Positions 34,544-42,434 of a DNA stretch of 64,000 nt are shown here, in pieces; within the stretch, counting starts at the first letter, position 1, and every line of letters starts with the position of its first letter. Source of the stretch: Bacillus pseudomycoides (lineage in GTDB: Bacteria > Bacillota > Bacilli > Bacillales > Bacillaceae_G); assembly GCF_002551005.1 (NCBI RefSeq), contig NZ_NVOY01000006.1, positions 39,407 to 103,406 on the forward strand. The letters run 5' to 3'. A program made the position numbers and the translations under genes. The notes below the pieces were generated by a model, which saw only the letters and a program-made list of their open reading frames with translations, did no database searches and had not been told where the DNA came from.

Positions 34544-35775
34544 TAAATCACTCGCTTCTTGAGATTATTTAGAATTCGACATCAATCGCGTAAATTCTTT
34601 AATTTAGAAAAGGCTATTCAAATCATGTTATCCTCGTAACACTATGTAGATTAACTACAATACCGTTCTCTTAGTAAAGTAATGATCTATAACAAATCAA
34701 TATTATTGAGTAAAATAAAAAAAGTTGAAGAACTTTAAAATGGAATTAAAATAGAGGATTAAAGAATATGTAATCGTTCTATTGCTTATTAACGATAATG
34801 TTGTCGTAAGAGGTTTAGACTTAATCGCTTTATGAAAAAGATTCCATATATGTAGTACATATGCTCACTTAAGCTGAAAACAAGGCCATATAAGTCGCTT
34901 GAATGACCAATTGCCTCTCAATACTCCATTTCTTTTTTGAACCGCTGAATAAACAGTTCTCTCTAAAAAAACTCGTATAATGGATATACCATTCAAACTA
35001 ACATATTGAATGGTTGTATCTAAACAGGAGAAAATGTACTCATGTATACAGGTTTTATCTAATTTTCAAGAATCGTTAGCTTTTCCAAGACGACATTAAA
35101 TCCAACCATTTGAATATTGACATGCCTAACAAATGATGATAGTATACAGATTAGGAAATTTATATTCTTTCATCATTTCTATCAAATCATACAAACTTAA
35201 ATTGTATGTACCATCTCACGCTGAGCATAGATGCTTGGTTAATAATGTTCTCAATTCAACACTATTAATTGGGTCATACTATATAAATCCACTTTTAAAA
35301 TGCAACACAAAAAATTATTCTCCCCATGAGAATAATTACGAATAACAAGTTTAGCTATGTCCGCATTTAATGAAGATTTATAGAAAAAATTCGTTTGATG
35401 TTTAATAGGAAAAGGCGTATCTTACGCTTCAGCGAACACTCCCCAGTAGTTTAGACGTTTATATCTTTTCGTTTTCAACGAAGATAGATACCCTCATTGA
35501 AAACAAATAAGTTTTTTATCTTTTTTGTCTGTTTGTCTAGAACAACATGAATAAAAAACTTCAACAGGAATAACGTTCTTCAAAAGATTTTTTCTCACCA
35601 TAAACAACAATAATCAGAGTCACTTGAATATACCTTTATTTGTATAAAAGAATATCAGAACAATCCACATCGATATCCTATATTCGGAGTATATCAGAAA
35701 TAATGACAAATAACTACATTTTATGACATAAATTTATCCAATTATTCAATGTGTCTAAACTATATTCTTTCTTAA

Positions 35776-35980
35776 TCTATATAAATCCATTTTAATTTTT
35801 CGACATATAAGTCACTGCTATGCGAAATACAGCATACCCCTACTTGCTTGCTCCCTTTGTTTGTAAACCTCGCGCATGTGGCAAGAAAAGGTCCTGATCG
35901 CTTCTATGCACTGCCAGATGCTCTTGTCCTCCCAAAAAAGAAAGAGATTTTTATGTCGTTTTTTTATTTTGGATATATAT
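35776..35980 (+). repeat. bcr1-like repeat, copy 4 (full length)
   Basis: GACATATAAGTCACTGCTAT, GCGAAATACAGCAT, TGTTTGTAAACCTCGCGCAT, CCTGATCGCTTCTATGC, CCAGATGCTCT and the AAAGAAAGAG tail. Flanked by TATATA-type sequence on both sides. Confidence 0.85.
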
Positions 35981-36123
35981 ACCATTTAATAAGGGCAGAT
36001 AACGGATTCGATGAACATGGATAAAGAACTTCCAAAAATATAGATTAACAGACAGGCTTGAACAAATTAAAAGTTAGGAGAAAGCAAGTAGATTTTCCAC
36101 AATATTAAGACACCACGAATGAT

Positions 36124-36152
36124 TGACGTAAATCAAAGGTATTGTTAAAATT
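36124..36152 (+). promoter_or_regulatory. Candidate sigma-A promoter upstream of the SCIFF gene
   Basis: TTGACG, 17 bases, TAAAAT. Its expected start (about 36159) lies just before the three operators. Confidence 0.55.
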
Positions 36153-36166
36153 ATTACTGGAATAAA

Positions 36167-36244
36167 TGTGAAAGTACTCACAAAGTTTAACTATTAATGT
36201 GAATTAATTCACAAATTATGCTTTTTAATGTGAAATCATTCACA
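36167..36244. promoter_or_regulatory. Three TGTGA-N6-TCACA operators with exact 31-bp spacing
   Basis: TGTGAAAGTACTCACA (36167), TGTGAATTAATTCACA (36198) and TGTGAAATCATTCACA (36229). Starts are 31 bases apart both times, three helical turns, so three bound dimers would face the same side. The consensus is that of CRP/FNR-family regulators; in Bacillus Fnr binds TGTGA-N6-TCACA. All lie between the candidate promoter and the SCIFF start. Confidence 0.75.
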
Positions 36245-36281
36245 AACATTAACCTTATTTCTTAAAAAGGAGTTATACATT

Positions 36282-36431
36282 ATGAAAAGAATCGTAACAC
36301 TCAGCACTCGTAAACTGACAGATACGGTAAAACACGGTGGATGTGGCGCATGCCAAACATCTTGCCAATCCGCTTGCAAAACGTCTTGCGGAGTTGCAAA
36401 TCAAAAGTGCGAAAACACAATGAACAGATAG
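36282..36431 (+). CDS. SCIFF ranthipeptide precursor (six Cys in forty-five)
   Basis: 49 residues, RBS AAAAAGGAG. A basic leader (MKRIVTLSTRKLTDTVKHGG) is followed by a core with six cysteines at 21, 24, 28, 32, 36 and 43: CGACQTSCQSACKTSCGVAN then QKCEN. This is the signature of the SCIFF family, whose Cys thiols are joined to other residues by thioether bonds made by a radical SAM/SPASM enzyme. That enzyme is the next gene. A terminator separates the two. It is too short for routine gene calls. SCIFF is near-universal in Clostridia; its presence here suggests transfer. Confidence 0.9.
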   Translation: MKRIVTLSTRKLTDTVKHGGCGACQTSCQSACKTSCGVANQKCENTMNR

Positions 36432-36446
36432 AAAACAAGAAACGTA

Positions 36447-36481
36447 CCGCCCAGCTGCTTCCTAGATGGGCGGCCATTTTT
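36447..36481 (+). terminator. Terminator or attenuator between SCIFF and its maturase
   Basis: ACCGCCCA and TGGGCGG arms followed by CCATTTTT. It should allow more precursor than enzyme mRNA. Confidence 0.85.
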
Positions 36482-36545
36482 ATTCTGTATTAACAGGTAT
36501 AACGGAAGTTTCACTTTATACATAAAAGGAGCTTGATTATCAAGT

Positions 36546-37937
36546 ATGATTCATCAATATAAACTAAACGGCTACAACATCGTGCTCGATACCTACAGTG
36601 GATCGGTACATGTTGTCGACGATCTCGCCTATGAAATTATCGCGCTTTATGAGACTACTCCCGCGGAAGAAATCGTAACAATGATGTTGGAAAAATACGC
36701 ACATGATGCAGGCATCTCTGAGCAAGACATTCGAGAAACAATCGTAGATATTGAAGAGCTGAAAAATGATGGACAACTTTTTACTGAGGATGAATATAAG
36801 AATCTCTCAATTGATTTAAGAAATCGCCAAACTTATGTAAAGGCTCTCTGTCTCAACGTCGCACATACATGCAACCTGTCATGCGAATACTGCTTTGCCA
36901 GCCAAGGAAAATACAACGGAAACAGAGCGATTATGAGCTATGAGGTTGGCAAAGGAGCGATCGATTATTTATTGGAAAACTCCGGTCATCACCGAAACCT
37001 CGACATCGACTTCTTCGGCGGAGAACCGCTCATGGCCTGGAAAGTTGTTAAACAAATCGTCACTTACGCAAGAAGCAAAGAAAAAGAGTACAAAAAGACT
37101 TTTCGCTTCACCTTCACTACAAATGGCATGCTCTTAAACGATGAGGTCACTGATTTCTTAAACAAGGAAATGTACAACGTTGTATTAAGTCTTGATGGAA
37201 GAAAAGAAGTCCACGATCACCTGCGTAAAACAGTAACTGGAAAAGGAAGCTACGATTACATCGTTCCGAAGTTCCAGGAATTCATCGAAAAGCGTGGAGA
37301 TAAAGAATACTATGTGCGTGGAACCTACACCCACAACAACGTCGACTTTACCAATGACATTTTTCATATCGCAGATCTTGGTTTCGACAAACTCTCGATG
37401 GAACCAGTCATCTGTGATCCTCGGGAACCATATGCACTTACCGAAGAGGACCTACCGGAGATTTACAACCAATACGAAATTCTCGCCAAGGAAATGCTAA
37501 AGCGTGAAGAAGAAGGCAATGGCTTCACCTTCTATCATTACATGCTTGATCTCTCTGAAGGCCCTTGCATTCAAAAGAGAATTTCTGGATGCGGCTCTGG
37601 AACCGAATATCTTGCTGTCACACCATGGGGCGAACTCTTTCCTTGCCACCAGTTCGTCGGAGATCAAGAATACAGTATGGGAAACATCTGGGATGGAATT
37701 ACAAAACAAGAAACGCAGTGCCAATTTAAAGAAAGCAACTGCTACTCGAAGCCCGAATGTCAGAACTGCTGGGCGAAGCTTTACTGCAGCGGCGGCTGCC
37801 CTGCCAACGCGCTGCACGCAACCGGCTCCATCAATGGAATCTACGATTTCAGTTGTGACATCTTCCGTAAGAGAGTCGAATGTTCCATGATGGTTAAAGT
37901 GGCTGAATCCATGAGAGCTATGGAAAAAGCTGAATAA
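36546..37937 (+). CDS. SCIFF maturase, radical SAM/SPASM thioether-forming enzyme
   Basis: 463 residues. An N-terminal RiPP-recognition-like region (about 1-90, YEIIALYETTPAEEIV, VDIEELKNDGQLF) precedes the radical SAM core with C109-X3-C113-X2-C116 (CNLSCEYC), the GGEP motif as FFGGEPLMAW, and a Cys-rich SPASM tail (SGCGSGTEYLAVTPWGELFP, CQNCWAKLYCSGGCPAN) for auxiliary Fe-S clusters. It makes Cys sulfur-to-carbon thioether bonds in the SCIFF peptide. RBS AAAAGGAG. C-ending codons (CTC, ATC, GAC, AAC) are more frequent than in flanking genes, a sign of different origin. A fragment of the second repeat family sits between SCIFF and this gene. Confidence 0.92.
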   Translation: MIHQYKLNGYNIVLDTYSGSVHVVDDLAYEIIALYETTPAEEIVTMMLEKYAHDAGISEQDIRETIVDIEELKNDGQLFTEDEYKNLSIDLRNRQTYVKALCLNVAHTCNLSCEYCFASQGKYNGNRAIMSYEVGKGAIDYLLENSGHHRNLDIDFFGGEPLMAWKVVKQIVTYARSKEKEYKKTFRFTFTTNGMLLNDEVTDFLNKEMYNVVLSLDGRKEVHDHLRKTVTGKGSYDYIVPKFQEFIEKRGDKEYYVRGTYTHNNVDFTNDIFHIADLGFDKLSMEPVICDPREPYALTEEDLPEIYNQYEILAKEMLKREEEGNGFTFYHYMLDLSEGPCIQKRISGCGSGTEYLAVTPWGELFPCHQFVGDQEYSMGNIWDGITKQETQCQFKESNCYSKPECQNCWAKLYCSGGCPANALHATGSINGIYDFSCDIFRKRVECSMMVKVAESMRAMEKAE

Positions 37938-37952
37938 GTACAAGGATATAAT

Positions 37953-37984
37953 AAGAGGCTGAGATTTATGCTCAGCCTCTTTAA
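37953..37984. terminator. Bidirectional terminator
   Basis: AAGAGGCTGAG and CTCAGCCTCTT arms followed by TAAAG; between the maturase gene and convergent PAP2 gene. Confidence 0.85.
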
Positions 37985-38004
37985 AGATTTTTATACTTGT
38001 ATAC

Positions 38005-38604
38005 TCAAAATCCCTTTGATTTGTTTTTGGATGGTAAAACATGTTGCTCTACTTTTTCATACAGAGTAAGCCATTGTTTGATAAAAGAAAGTCTCGGTAC
38101 GAACCCATACGCAAATAACGCTGAAATACACCCTATTAAAGCTCCTATTACAACATCAAAAGGATAATGAACTCCTACCCAAATACGAGAGATTGCTACA
38201 CAAAATGCAAGTATAAGCCATAACCACCCCGTCTTTTTACGAACAAGACAAAGCGAAAAACAAATTGAAAAAAATAGAATCGTATGGTCACTAGGAAACG
38301 AATTATCTACAGCATGGTCGACAAGCTTATTCACATCAGGAAACACTGCAAACGGTTGATAATTGAAATAAAATTTCCCTGCTATTTTTCCAATTACCTC
38401 AGCAATCACAAAAGCAATCATCGCCTGGATAACCATCATCCTACCTTTTCTGGATCCGGTAAACCAATAAACGATAATAATTAAACCTAAAATATATACC
38501 ATATATTCCGCCAAGAATACCATGGCTGAGTTTAAGAACGAATATTGTTTACCTAAATCATTAATTACTCGAAAAACATCAATATTGAATTGAGAAAAAG
38601 ACAT
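38005..38604 (-). CDS. PAP2-family undecaprenyl-diphosphatase (BcrC-like)
   Basis: 199 residues from ATG 38604 (MSFSQFNIDVFRVIND), RBS AAAGGAGG. Six helices and the PAP2 motifs: first motif degenerate (KFYFNYQPF, where R-P is usual), second SFPSDHT, third SRIWVGVHYPFDV with catalytic His. BcrC enzymes recycle the cell wall carrier lipid and give bacitracin resistance. An inverted repeat (AACTACTTCTTA, TAAGAAGTAGTT, 38697-38732) lies in its promoter region. Confidence 0.82.
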   Translation of the reverse strand: MSFSQFNIDVFRVINDLGKQYSFLNSAMVFLAEYMVYILGLIIIVYWFTGSRKGRMMVIQAMIAFVIAEVIGKIAGKFYFNYQPFAVFPDVNKLVDHAVDNSFPSDHTILFFSICFSLCLVRKKTGWLWLILAFCVAISRIWVGVHYPFDVVIGALIGCISALFAYGFVPRLSFIKQWLTLYEKVEQHVLPSKNKSKGF

Positions 38605-38762
38605 TTTCAAATCCTCCTTTATCGTAAGATGATTAACTATACCTTCTTGTATGCTTCTCATTTTATTATCGGAAAAAAACTTTAAATGGGACTTAACTAC
38701 TTCTTAACTATTTCTTAATTAAGAAGTAGTTGCAAAAGCTCATTTCTTCACAGAAAATAAAA

Positions 38763-38793
38763 AACACGAGGAAATGTAATTCTCCCTCGTGCG
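38763..38793. terminator. Isolated hairpin upstream of the Mug-type gene
   Basis: CACGAGG and CCTCGTG arms with a 13-base loop. No convergent gene ends exactly here; perhaps the relic terminator of a lost gene. Confidence 0.5.
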
Positions 38794-38937
38794 AAAACAC
38801 CTTTAAGATAACAACCAGAGCATCATGAATGGTTTGAACTGTCCCTTATATCTTTTGAATACGAAGTGTAATCTAGAACTTGTGGTAAAATAAAAAAACT
38901 TGATACGGTTACATCCCATAAAGAAGGAGGATTAATC

Positions 38938-39438
38938 TTGAACCCAATTAATGATCATGTTAAAAAGGATTTAAATATTTTATTCGTCGGCTTTAATCCA
39001 AGCATTCGCTCAAGCGAGACAGGACATCACTTCGCCAATCCCAATAATCGCTTTTGGAAAATTCTCTATGAGGCAGGATTAACCCCCAAAAAATATGATG
39101 CTTCAGAAGACTATAAACTGTTGGATCTAGATATGGGTCTTACAAACATAGTAGCAAGACCAACTAAGGCAGCGGATGAAATTACAAAAGAAGAGTATAA
39201 AGAAGGAAAAGAAATTTTAAAACAAAAAATTATACGATTACAGCCAAAAGTAGTCTGTTTTGTTGGGAAAGGTGTTTATCAAGAATATAGCAGACAAAAA
39301 GTAGCCCCGTGGGGACAGCAGCCTAAACCAGTCATACCTGGAACAATTGATTTTGTTGCTCCATCCTCAAGCGGGTTAGTAAGAATGAGACTTGAAGAAA
39401 TTGTAGAGATTTATAAGCAGCTTACTACACTTATATAA
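38938..39438 (+). CDS. mug: Mismatch-specific uracil/thymine-DNA glycosylase (Mug type)
   Basis: 166 residues, TTG start at 38938 behind AAGGAGG. Mug motifs: ILFVGFNPSIRSSETGHHFA (active site N in FNPS), NPNNRFW, MGLTNIVARPT and a C-terminal VAPSSSGLVRM. It removes uracil or thymine opposite guanine. Lies at the left edge of the accessory DNA; a sequence at 38885 (TGTGG, then TAAAATAAA) may be a Tn7-like end. Confidence 0.9.
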   Translation: MNPINDHVKKDLNILFVGFNPSIRSSETGHHFANPNNRFWKILYEAGLTPKKYDASEDYKLLDLDMGLTNIVARPTKAADEITKEEYKEGKEILKQKIIRLQPKVVCFVGKGVYQEYSRQKVAPWGQQPKPVIPGTIDFVAPSSSGLVRMRLEEIVEIYKQLTTLI

Positions 39439-39455
39439 TCCTCCATTCTACGTTT

Positions 39456-40286
39456 TTATTGCATCTTCGCTCCGATGACCACGGTGGCATCCAGCTCTTC
39501 AGAACTGACCAACTGCGGTATCAACCCATTACAAGTGAATATCTCGACAGTATGCGGCGCCTGCTGCTCACTCGTCTCAACAAGCAGATGCCCGCCAGGT
39601 GCCAGCCAAAGTGACGCCTCAGCCGCCACCCGCCGCTGTATATAAAGCCCGTCCGTTCCCCCGTCGAGCGCCGCACGCGCCTCGTATATGCGAGCCTCTG
39701 AAGGTAGCAGCCTGATCGCCTCGGTAGGTACATAGGGTGCGTTCGCAACTAGGACATCGACGCGGCCGCGCAGTATGGCAGGCAATGCTTCGTAGAGGTC
39801 ACCTTCGTACACACGACCACCGGCTGCAGTGACGTTGCGCAAAGCGCACCGCACCGCAGCCGGGTCAATGTCAGAGGCGTATAACTCAATCCGTTCCTGC
39901 ATTGCAGCCAGTACAGCGCCCAACGCTCCCGAACCACAACACAGGTCAACCACGACAGCTCCTGGCCGAGTGAGGGCGGCAGCCTGGCGGACGAGAAACT
40001 CAGTGCGGTTGCGGGGTACGAAAACCCCAGGGTCCACCGCTATCCGAAGACCGCAAAACTCCGTCCATCCAATGACATGTTCGAGTGGGAGGCCAGTTAC
40101 TCGCCGGTCCACCATCGCGGCGAGCTCAGCCGATGTCGTAGCCGCAGAAATGAGCAACCGGGCCTCATCTTCGGCGAAAATACATCCAGCAGCCCGAAGT
40201 CTGTTAACGATACTTGTAATGGCACCTTCATAAAAATCATCACAATTGGCTCTCTCGAAGCTCAAAGATACTTTTCTTGAGTTCAT
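39456..40286 (-). CDS. HemK/PrmC-like N5-glutamine methyltransferase, GC-rich
   Basis: 276 residues. The helical N-domain is followed by a class I methyltransferase with LEHVIGWTEFCGLRIAVDPG, FVPRNRTEFLV, SAM-binding VVDLCCGSGALG and the catalytic NPPY motif changed to NAPY. It is far richer in G and C than any neighbour and uses GCC, GCG, CGC and CGG codons, except for the first 80 or so bases, which are AT-rich. This marks recent transfer from a high-GC organism with a locally acquired start region. Pro to Ala in the motif may alter specificity; the target protein is unknown. Confidence 0.82.
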   Translation of the reverse strand: MNSRKVSLSFERANCDDFYEGAITSIVNRLRAAGCIFAEDEARLLISAATTSAELAAMVDRRVTGLPLEHVIGWTEFCGLRIAVDPGVFVPRNRTEFLVRQAAALTRPGAVVVDLCCGSGALGAVLAAMQERIELYASDIDPAAVRCALRNVTAAGGRVYEGDLYEALPAILRGRVDVLVANAPYVPTEAIRLLPSEARIYEARAALDGGTDGLYIQRRVAAEASLWLAPGGHLLVETSEQQAPHTVEIFTCNGLIPQLVSSEELDATVVIGAKMQ

Positions 40287-40410
40287 AAATTCCCCCTCAT
40301 TTCCCTCTCCATAATCTTCTCATCAGCTTATAATGAATGAAATTGCAATTCAGTTTAAACTTTTTTTATTGGGCAGTTGGAGATAGAACTTTTCTTATTA
40401 CGTTTTACAA

Positions 40411-40462
40411 AAAAACACACCAAAAGAGATGTCATCATGATATCTCTTTTGATGTGTTTTTA
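40411..40462. terminator. Strong terminator
   Basis: AAAAACACACCAAAAGAGAT and its near-complement, nine-base loop, T-tract; ends the VOC gene. Confidence 0.85.
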
Positions 40463-40472
40463 ATTTTGTAAT

Positions 40473-40853
40473 TTACTTTTTTTCCATTACTGCAAAGTAA
40501 TTATTTTCACTATCTGCAAAATTAAATACTCTACCTGAAGGCATATTTACAATTTCTCCAACTGTAACGTTTTTGTTTGATAAGTCACTATATAAATTAT
40601 CGAAATTTTTCGAGAAGAACATTAAAGAAGGTGTTCCAAGATTTAATTCAGGCGACATTTTCGCGATAAATTCCTTATTATGGAGAATAATACTTGTTTC
40701 AGCTTCTTTAGTTGGAGCAATTTCAATCCATCTAAACCCTTGGCCATTATCTTCCTCAGAAACTACACAGAACCCTACTTTTTCTGTCCAAAATTGCACT
40801 GTCTCATCTTGATTATTTACATATAGCATAATTTGACCGACTTTATTAATCAT
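40473..40853 (-). CDS. VOC-superfamily protein (glyoxalase/bleomycin-resistance-like)
   Basis: 126 residues with paired beta-alpha-beta-beta-beta modules: KVGQIMLYVNNQDETVQFWTEKVGF, RWIEIAPT in the first half, and a C-terminal FNFADSENNYFAVME. No obvious full metal triad. Such proteins are enzymes or drug-binding proteins. RBS AAGGTGGG. Stands alone. Confidence 0.8.
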   Translation of the reverse strand: MINKVGQIMLYVNNQDETVQFWTEKVGFCVVSEEDNGQGFRWIEIAPTKEAETSIILHNKEFIAKMSPELNLGTPSLMFFSKNFDNLYSDLSNKNVTVGEIVNMPSGRVFNFADSENNYFAVMEKK

Positions 40854-41006
40854 TTACTTTTTCCCACCTTCTTCTAGTTCAGTTAATATTGACTTTTCCG
40901 TTTAAGTATTTCATTATACTTTAGTAGTAATATCATATAACCGTTTAATGATTATATCAAATATAAAGTATAGACAATTTTTGCATGGTATCCTCTATGA
41001 TATTCC

Positions 41007-41759
41007 TTAATTACAATACTGATCTACTAACTGATTTAGATGCTCTATGTTTTCTGAAGATATATTTTCTGATAACCTTGCCCCAGCAATAATAGGAGCC
41101 CATTTAAAAACTTCATCCTTTGCTAAACCAGTATTTTGACAATATATACGTAAATACATTTCAGCTAATTCTACTGAAGATTGTGAATACAACAGATATG
41201 TTCGATATACATCTGCATGAATATCTCCCGAGCTAGCATCCACCCAATCAATAATTTTCACGTTATCATTGCTCATAATTAAGTTAAATGGATGAAAATC
41301 TCCATGACATAGCCTAGGTTCAAATACCATTGAATCTAGCTTTCTTAATAATTTGTCCTTTTGTTTCTTCTCTATATTGTGTACGGATTCAATCTGGCGA
41401 TGTAGTTTTTTCACCATCGGTTCAAGTAAATTTGAATCAGCAACAACAGTATGCATTTTTTGTTGCTCATTGACGCAAATACTTATGTAATGCTTAGCTA
41501 GCTCCATATTATTCGTTAAGAGATTACCGACTGTTTTCCCTTTTACGTATTCCATTATAATTGCTTGTCTACCTTCTATTTTTGTAACTTCTAATACCTT
41601 TGGCACATGAAGCCCACATGAATAAGCGTATTCTTGTTTCTTTGCCTCGTATAAAGATTCTGTACTTGGAAGGTGTTCTTTAAACACTTTTACAATCTTA
41701 TTATCACAAAGATATATCTTTGCGGTATTTCCTATAGCTATTGGGTCACCTAGGTTCAA
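41007..41759 (-). CDS. APH-family small-molecule phosphotransferase
   Basis: 250 residues with protein-kinase-like fold: nucleotide-loop region IAIGNTAKIYLCDNKIVKVF, IIMEYVKGKTV, the catalytic HGDFHPFN and metal-binding IIDWVDA. Family members phosphorylate aminoglycosides, choline or similar. No specific resistance signature is evident. RBS AAGGGGAG. Confidence 0.82.
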   Translation of the reverse strand: MNLGDPIAIGNTAKIYLCDNKIVKVFKEHLPSTESLYEAKKQEYAYSCGLHVPKVLEVTKIEGRQAIIMEYVKGKTVGNLLTNNMELAKHYISICVNEQQKMHTVVADSNLLEPMVKKLHRQIESVHNIEKKQKDKLLRKLDSMVFEPRLCHGDFHPFNLIMSNDNVKIIDWVDASSGDIHADVYRTYLLYSQSSVELAEMYLRIYCQNTGLAKDEVFKWAPIIAGARLSENISSENIEHLNQLVDQYCN

Positions 41760-41911
41760 TTATTTTCTCCCCTTAAAATAATTTATAATAATGCCAAATT
41801 TGATGTCATTATAGTGAAACCCTTCTGCTACTAGACTTTCCTTTTAGTTAATGAAAAAAGATCCTGTAATACAGGATCTAAACAAACTAACATTAATATT
41901 CTGCAATCATT

Positions 41912-42208
41912 CTATCTTGGTCTGAATGATAACCCATTTGTCTGCAAAGCAGTCTTAAGTTTAGGTAAAGAGCTCGGTCCCATACCGTGAAATTGCAAAA
42001 TCTCATCTTCACTAAAGTTTGATAGCTGTTGTAAAGAAGTTATTCCATTGTTTTCTAACGCTCGTCTAGCTGGCGCTGATAGTAATGAAAGAAATCCGTT
42101 GTCAGGTTTCCGTTCTTTCTCACAAATCGGGCACGTGGGACAATCGCTACTTTTATAGTATTTGTGTCCTTTGTCGCAAATTCTTAAACTTTTCTTTGAG
42201 GTTGGCAT
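41912..42208 (-). CDS. Zinc-ribbon plus RpoA C-terminal-domain-like (HhH) small protein
   Basis: 98 residues from ATG 42208, RBS AAAGGAGG. Residues 8-30 hold a C-X4-H...C-X2-C-X2-C zinc-ribbon-like cluster (CDKGHKYYKSSDCPTCPIC). Residues 38-95 match the RNA polymerase alpha C-terminal domain (LSAPARRALENNGITSLQQL, FHGMGPSSLPKLKTAL), a helix-hairpin-helix DNA-binding unit. Possibly a DNA- or polymerase-binding factor; function unknown. Confidence 0.72.
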   Translation of the reverse strand: MPTSKKSLRICDKGHKYYKSSDCPTCPICEKERKPDNGFLSLLSAPARRALENNGITSLQQLSNFSEDEILQFHGMGPSSLPKLKTALQTNGLSFRPR

Positions 42209-42274
42209 TTTTGATGCCTCCTTTTCTCCATCACTAACAAGATTAGTTTTCACATCTCAACTTAACAATAATTA

Positions 42275-42381
42275 TAGCACCTTTTATTTCAGATATTCTT
42301 TTCTCTTTTATCATAAAAAACACCCCTTTAGATAATCAGATCTAAAGGGGTGCATCATCGTAACTTTATTTCAAATCCACA
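42275..42381 (-). mobile_element. Tn7-like right end with decayed tnsA start, copy C
   Basis: Read on the minus strand: TGTGGATTTGAAATAAAGTT begins at 42381, then the ACCCCTTTAGA hairpin (42322-42351), then ATG ATA AAA GAG AAA AGA ATA TCT GAA, a decayed version of the first codons of the tnsA gene at 54914. The terminal 12 bases TGTGGATTTGAA are identical with the end beside glmS. Confidence 0.75.
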
Positions 42382-42434
42382 AACTATATTACTTAAACTG
42401 TTTCATTAAACGCCATTATTTTCACATCCGAAAA

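Larger units (their letters stand above)
34544..36166. other. 1.6-kb gene-poor region
   Basis: No frame here has both a ribosome binding site and plausible protein composition. The longest (35133-35345, plus) has no family features. The region holds one full bcr1-like repeat (35776-35980) and otherwise AT-rich sequence without obvious remnants. A small match CATATAAGTCGCT at 34888 may be a bcr1 fragment. Confidence 0.6.

Noticed and set aside
35133-35345. 70-aa frame in the gene-poor region
   Set aside because: No ribosome binding site, no family features, random-looking composition.
37504-38042. Frames overlapping the SCIFF maturase 3' half on both strands
   Set aside because: Shadows caused by the less AT-rich codon use of the maturase gene.
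39521-40280. Several frames overlapping the HemK-like gene on both strands
   Set aside because: Expected by chance in GC-rich DNA; only the methyltransferase frame shows protein motifs.
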